Origin: CAYMND01 sp964465065
GTDB taxonomy: Bacteria; Acidobacteriota; Aminicenantia; UBA2199
Assembly (NCBI GenBank): GCA_964465065.1
Contig: CAYXHZ010000067.1
Location: 1 to 16,768 of the forward strand
Reading direction: 5' to 3'
DNA: 16,768 bases
The position numbers were made by a program, and so were the translations under genes. Under the pieces are notes generated by a model. That model saw nothing but the letters and a program-made list of their open reading frames with translations. It did not search any database and had not been told where the DNA came from. This document shows positions 14,850-16,768 of this stretch, one piece after another (within the stretch, counting starts at the first letter, position 1; every line of letters starts with the position of its first letter).

Positions 14850-15149
14850 ATGAAACTGACCGGAATCAGAAAACGTGACGATTGCGTCCAGACGGCGGCC
14901 GTCTTCGATTATTTCCTGTCGGCACCGGTCGACGAGGAACTGGTTCGTGCGTTGGCGCTCAATGGACGGCTGGATTATTTTCCGGAATTTTCCCGGCCCC
15001 TGTTCAAAATTTTCTGCCCGGACGGCATCCAGATCAAGGGGCTGATCGGCGACGACAATTTCCAGGCCGTCTTCCCCGAATCCACGGTCTCTGGGCTAAA
15101 AGCTGCCTTCGATGCCCGACTCGAAGCTCTGGCGACCGCCAGAAACTGA
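14850..15149 (+). CDS. Small conserved-looking protein of unknown function
   Basis: A 99-residue soluble protein that I cannot assign. It begins MKLTGIRKRDDCVQTAAVFD, then YFLSAPVDEELVRALALNG and a strand-rich RPLFKIFCPDGIQIKGLIGD followed by DNFQAVFPES, and ends in a helix. The alpha/beta pattern and clean codon usage support a real gene. There are cysteines at positions 12 and 58. The ribosome site is weak (CGGA a few bases before ATG 14850). A TTG at 14817 is in frame but would translate through a palindromic hairpin. It lies 81 bases after the V4R-like gene, so it is probably the end of that transcript. The tdh promoter begins two bases after its stop. Confidence 0.6.
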   Translation: MKLTGIRKRDDCVQTAAVFDYFLSAPVDEELVRALALNGRLDYFPEFSRPLFKIFCPDGIQIKGLIGDDNFQAVFPESTVSGLKAAFDARLEALATARN

Positions 15150-15150
15150 C

Positions 15151-15179
15151 TTGCGCCCCGGCTCGCTTTTGAGTATGAT
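15151..15179 (+). promoter_or_regulatory. Sigma70-type promoter of tdh
   Basis: TTGCGC (15151-15156) and TATGAT (15174-15179) are separated by 17 bases. The predicted start near 15186 gives a leader of about 30 bases, containing AAGGAG at 15204-15209. It begins directly after the stop of the 99-residue gene, so tdh is probably transcribed on its own. Confidence 0.65.
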
Positions 15180-15215
15180 TTGTCTGTAAACTGGTCCAAA
15201 ACGAAGGAGAACGAT

Positions 15216-16253
15216 ATGTCAGCCACCATGAAGGCATTGCGAAAGCTCGAACCCGGCGTCGGCCTGGTCATGTGCGATGTTCCGATTCCCAAAATCCGCG
15301 GCAACGAAGTCCTGGTCAAAGTGATCAAACGGGCCATCTGCGGTACCGATCTGCATATATGGAGCTGGGACGCCTGGTCGGCTGGCCGGATCAAGCCGCC
15401 GGTGACCACCGGTCACGAATTCTACGGCGAGATCGTCGAGATCGGCGCCGATGTCGGCCATTACCGGGTCGGCGAACTGGTGAGCGCCGAGATGCACGTC
15501 GTCTGCAACCAGTGCCCCCTGTGCCGCACCGGCCAGGCGCATCTGTGCGACAACGTGGTCATCCTGGGCGTTGACGGCGACGGCTGCTTCGCCGAGTACG
15601 TGGCCATTCCCGAATACAATTTATGGCGTGTTCCCGAAGGTATCGATCCCGAATGGGCGGCCATTTACGACCCCTTCGGCAACGCCGTGCATACCGTCAT
15701 GGCCGGAGAAACGGTCGGCAAGAGCATGCTGGTGCTCGGCGGCGGTCCGATCGGCCTGATGGCCATCGCCGTGGCCAAGGCCGCCGGCGCATCGCAGGTC
15801 CTGCTCAGCGAAATTTCACCTTACCGCCGGGATCTGGGCGTGAAAATGGGCGCCGATCGGGTCATCAATCCGGCTGCAGAGGATTTCGAGACGGCGGTCC
15901 GCGAGGCCACCCGGGGTCAGGGCGTGGATGTGGTCCTGGAAATGTCCGGTCATCCGGCGGCCATCGCCCAGGGCTTCCGGGTCATCAAGAAGGGCGGACG
16001 CTACACCCTGCTGGGCATCCCCTCCAAACCGGTCACCCTCGATTTCGCCAAGGACCTGATCTTCCCGGGCATCATCCTGCAGGGCATCAATGGCCGGCGC
16101 ATGTTCAACAACTGGTACCAGATGGACGCCTTCCTGGTTTCCAAACGGGTCGACCTGGCGCCGGTCATCACCCACCGTTTCCCGATGAGCGAGTTCAAGA
16201 CCGCGTTCGAGACCGGCCTGTCCGGCCTGTCGGGCAAGATCATCCTGGCCTGA
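15216..16253 (+). CDS. tdh: L-threonine 3-dehydrogenase (zinc-dependent)
   Basis: Oxidises L-threonine with NAD+ to 2-amino-3-ketobutyrate in the cytosol. It is a medium-chain zinc dehydrogenase of 345 residues, close to the E. coli enzyme (341). The catalytic zinc region has AICGTDLHIW (C42) and TTGHE (H67, E68). The structural zinc set is C97, C100, C103 and C111 (CNQCPLCRTGQAHLC). The Tdh-specific YDPFGNAVHT lies at 151-160, and the nucleotide fold motif GGGPIG at 175-180. The C-terminal half keeps GINGRRMFNNWYQMDA and the Tdh-like ITHRF. ATG 15216 has AAGGAG six bases upstream; Met5 is a possible second start. The usual partner kbl (2-amino-3-ketobutyrate CoA ligase) is not beside it in this window. 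Related sorbitol or butanediol dehydrogenases fit less well because of the DPFGNAVHT motif. Confidence 0.95.
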   Translation: MSATMKALRKLEPGVGLVMCDVPIPKIRGNEVLVKVIKRAICGTDLHIWSWDAWSAGRIKPPVTTGHEFYGEIVEIGADVGHYRVGELVSAEMHVVCNQCPLCRTGQAHLCDNVVILGVDGDGCFAEYVAIPEYNLWRVPEGIDPEWAAIYDPFGNAVHTVMAGETVGKSMLVLGGGPIGLMAIAVAKAAGASQVLLSEISPYRRDLGVKMGADRVINPAAEDFETAVREATRGQGVDVVLEMSGHPAAIAQGFRVIKKGGRYTLLGIPSKPVTLDFAKDLIFPGIILQGINGRRMFNNWYQMDAFLVSKRVDLAPVITHRFPMSEFKTAFETGLSGLSGKIILA

Positions 16254-16280
16254 AACTTGGCGGCTTGAATGGCCGATATG

Positions 16281-16320
16281 CGCTGGAAACAGCGGTACGG
16301 TAATTATGCCGGCGCTTTTT
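16281..16320 (+). terminator. Possible tdh terminator
   Basis: Two structures lie 28-67 bases after the tdh stop. CGCTG (16281-16285) and CAGCG (16290-16294) pair around a GAAA tetraloop. Alternatively AGCG (16291-16294) and CGG pair with CCG and CGCT (16313-16316), leading straight into TTTTT (16316-16320). The second stem has an internal loop, so it is a weak call. Confidence 0.35.
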
Positions 16321-16493
16321 CGTCTTTACGGGAAGCGGTGGAATTGAGCCGTGAACGGATGCTGTCGAATTTTTCCGGGCTCGTTTGCCGGGAAGACGAA
16401 GGTTCATGAGATTTGGTCTCGGCGAATCGGTCATCGAGCGCATCGTCTCGGTACCGGCGCGTTTCCCTCAGGTCAGGCGGCCGACTCCGAAAG
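16321..16493. other. Convergent intergenic remainder
   Basis: Noncoding between tdh and the small minus-strand gene. TTCCGGG (16373-16379) and CCGGGAA (16388-16394) form an imperfect stem with one mismatch. Short open frames here have no ribosome site or recognisable protein character. Confidence 0.35.
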
Positions 16494-16754
16494 CTAACCG
16501 GATCTTTTTTTTCTGCCGCTTCCCGGCGCCGTACGCTGGGGACCGAAGTACTTCTCACTGCGGTAGCGCAGCCAGACCCGCAGCACCTGGGGCACCTGCG
16601 CCCTCTGCTCTTTGGACAGGCTCTCGTACAGCCTGATGGCCATGTCCCGGTGGGTGCGGCAGGCGTGGTTGTTGTGGGCGTCCCAGTAGGAGCGGGCCAG
16701 GCGGATCAGCCGGCAGGTCTCCTTGATGAGTTCGCTTTCCTCTTTTCCTGGCAT
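16494..16754 (-). CDS. Small helical protein of unknown function, probably leaderless
   Basis: An 86-residue, highly charged soluble protein. It starts MPGKEESELIKETCRLIRLA, continues with RSYWDAHNNHACRTHRDMAI and LYESLSKEQRAQ, then VPQVLRVWLRYRSEKYFG and a basic tail ending GSGRKKRSG. It is predicted to be nearly all helical, with two cysteines (14 and 32) and several His residues that could bind a metal. I do not recognise a named family. The composition (a dense Arg/Lys/Glu pattern with regular hydrophobic spacing) looks like a real protein. No Shine-Dalgarno is present before ATG 16754; a perfect -10 box is placed so that transcription would start at the A of the ATG. Confidence 0.6.
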   Translation of the reverse strand: MPGKEESELIKETCRLIRLARSYWDAHNNHACRTHRDMAIRLYESLSKEQRAQVPQVLRVWLRYRSEKYFGPQRTAPGSGRKKRSG

Positions 16755-16760
16755 GGGGGA

Positions 16761-16766
16761 ATTATA
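16761..16766 (-). promoter_or_regulatory. Consensus -10 box of the small minus-strand gene
   Basis: ATTATA on the plus strand reads TATAAT on the minus strand. It is followed by TCCCCC and then ATG. A start seven bases after the box falls on the A of the ATG. The -35 region lies outside the window. Confidence 0.55.
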
Positions 16767-16768
16767 CC

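Noticed and set aside
16240..16636. Several short frames after tdh on both strands
   Set aside because: They overlap each other, the likely tdh terminator and the better-supported minus-strand gene; none has a ribosome site or recognisable motif.

Overview
The window is a 16.8 kb piece of a GC-rich genome from a Gram-negative (diderm) bacterium. It carries a large TonB-dependent receptor with a carboxypeptidase-like N-terminal domain, a predicted outer-membrane barrel, and a secreted FecR-domain protein. A run of 100 Ns (9467-9566) marks a scaffold gap, so this is probably a draft or metagenome assembly. The receptor type and the fused pyrB-pyrI gene would suit Acidobacteriota/Aminicenantota-like or similar deep-branching diderms. 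That placement is an inference with low confidence, because no rRNA or other phylogenetic marker is present.

Layout. (1) 1-2783, minus strand: the receptor, cut by the window edge. (2) 2973-5765, plus: a compact operon of an M50 site-2-type metalloprotease, scpA, scpB and a TatD-family hydrolase, with overlaps of 1 and 4 bases between the first three. (3) 5856-9409, plus: an envelope module of a FecR/Trp-rich secreted protein, a beta-barrel protein and a protein with EF-hand-like loops. (4) 9410-9757: noncoding, with a perfect palindrome, the gap, a hairpin/G-quadruplex sequence and a near-consensus sigma70-type promoter. (5) 9758-11344, plus: fused aspartate carbamoyltransferase PyrB-PyrI. 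(6) 11418-13058, minus: a biotin-dependent carboxyltransferase subunit without a biotinyl domain. (7) 13396-15149, plus: a four-gene cluster of small soluble proteins, two of which look like diverged V4R-type ligand-binding domains. (8) 15216-16253, plus: threonine 3-dehydrogenase behind its own promoter. (9) 16494-16754, minus: a small unknown protein that appears to be expressed from a leaderless transcript.

How the genes fit together. Most are housekeeping: SMC-ScpAB chromosome condensation, pyrimidine synthesis, oxaloacetate/pyruvate carboxyl transfer and threonine catabolism. The carboxyltransferase could supply oxaloacetate and hence aspartate for PyrBI, but the genes are convergent and are not an operon. 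Promoters of the TTGACA-17-TATAAT type are visible before pyrBI, the carboxyltransferase, the V4R-like cluster and tdh. The parts least explained by known biology are the V4R-like cluster (13396-15149), the FecR/barrel/EF-hand module (5856-9409) and the repeat-like structures around the assembly gap. No CRISPR array, tRNA, rRNA, transposase or prophage gene was found.
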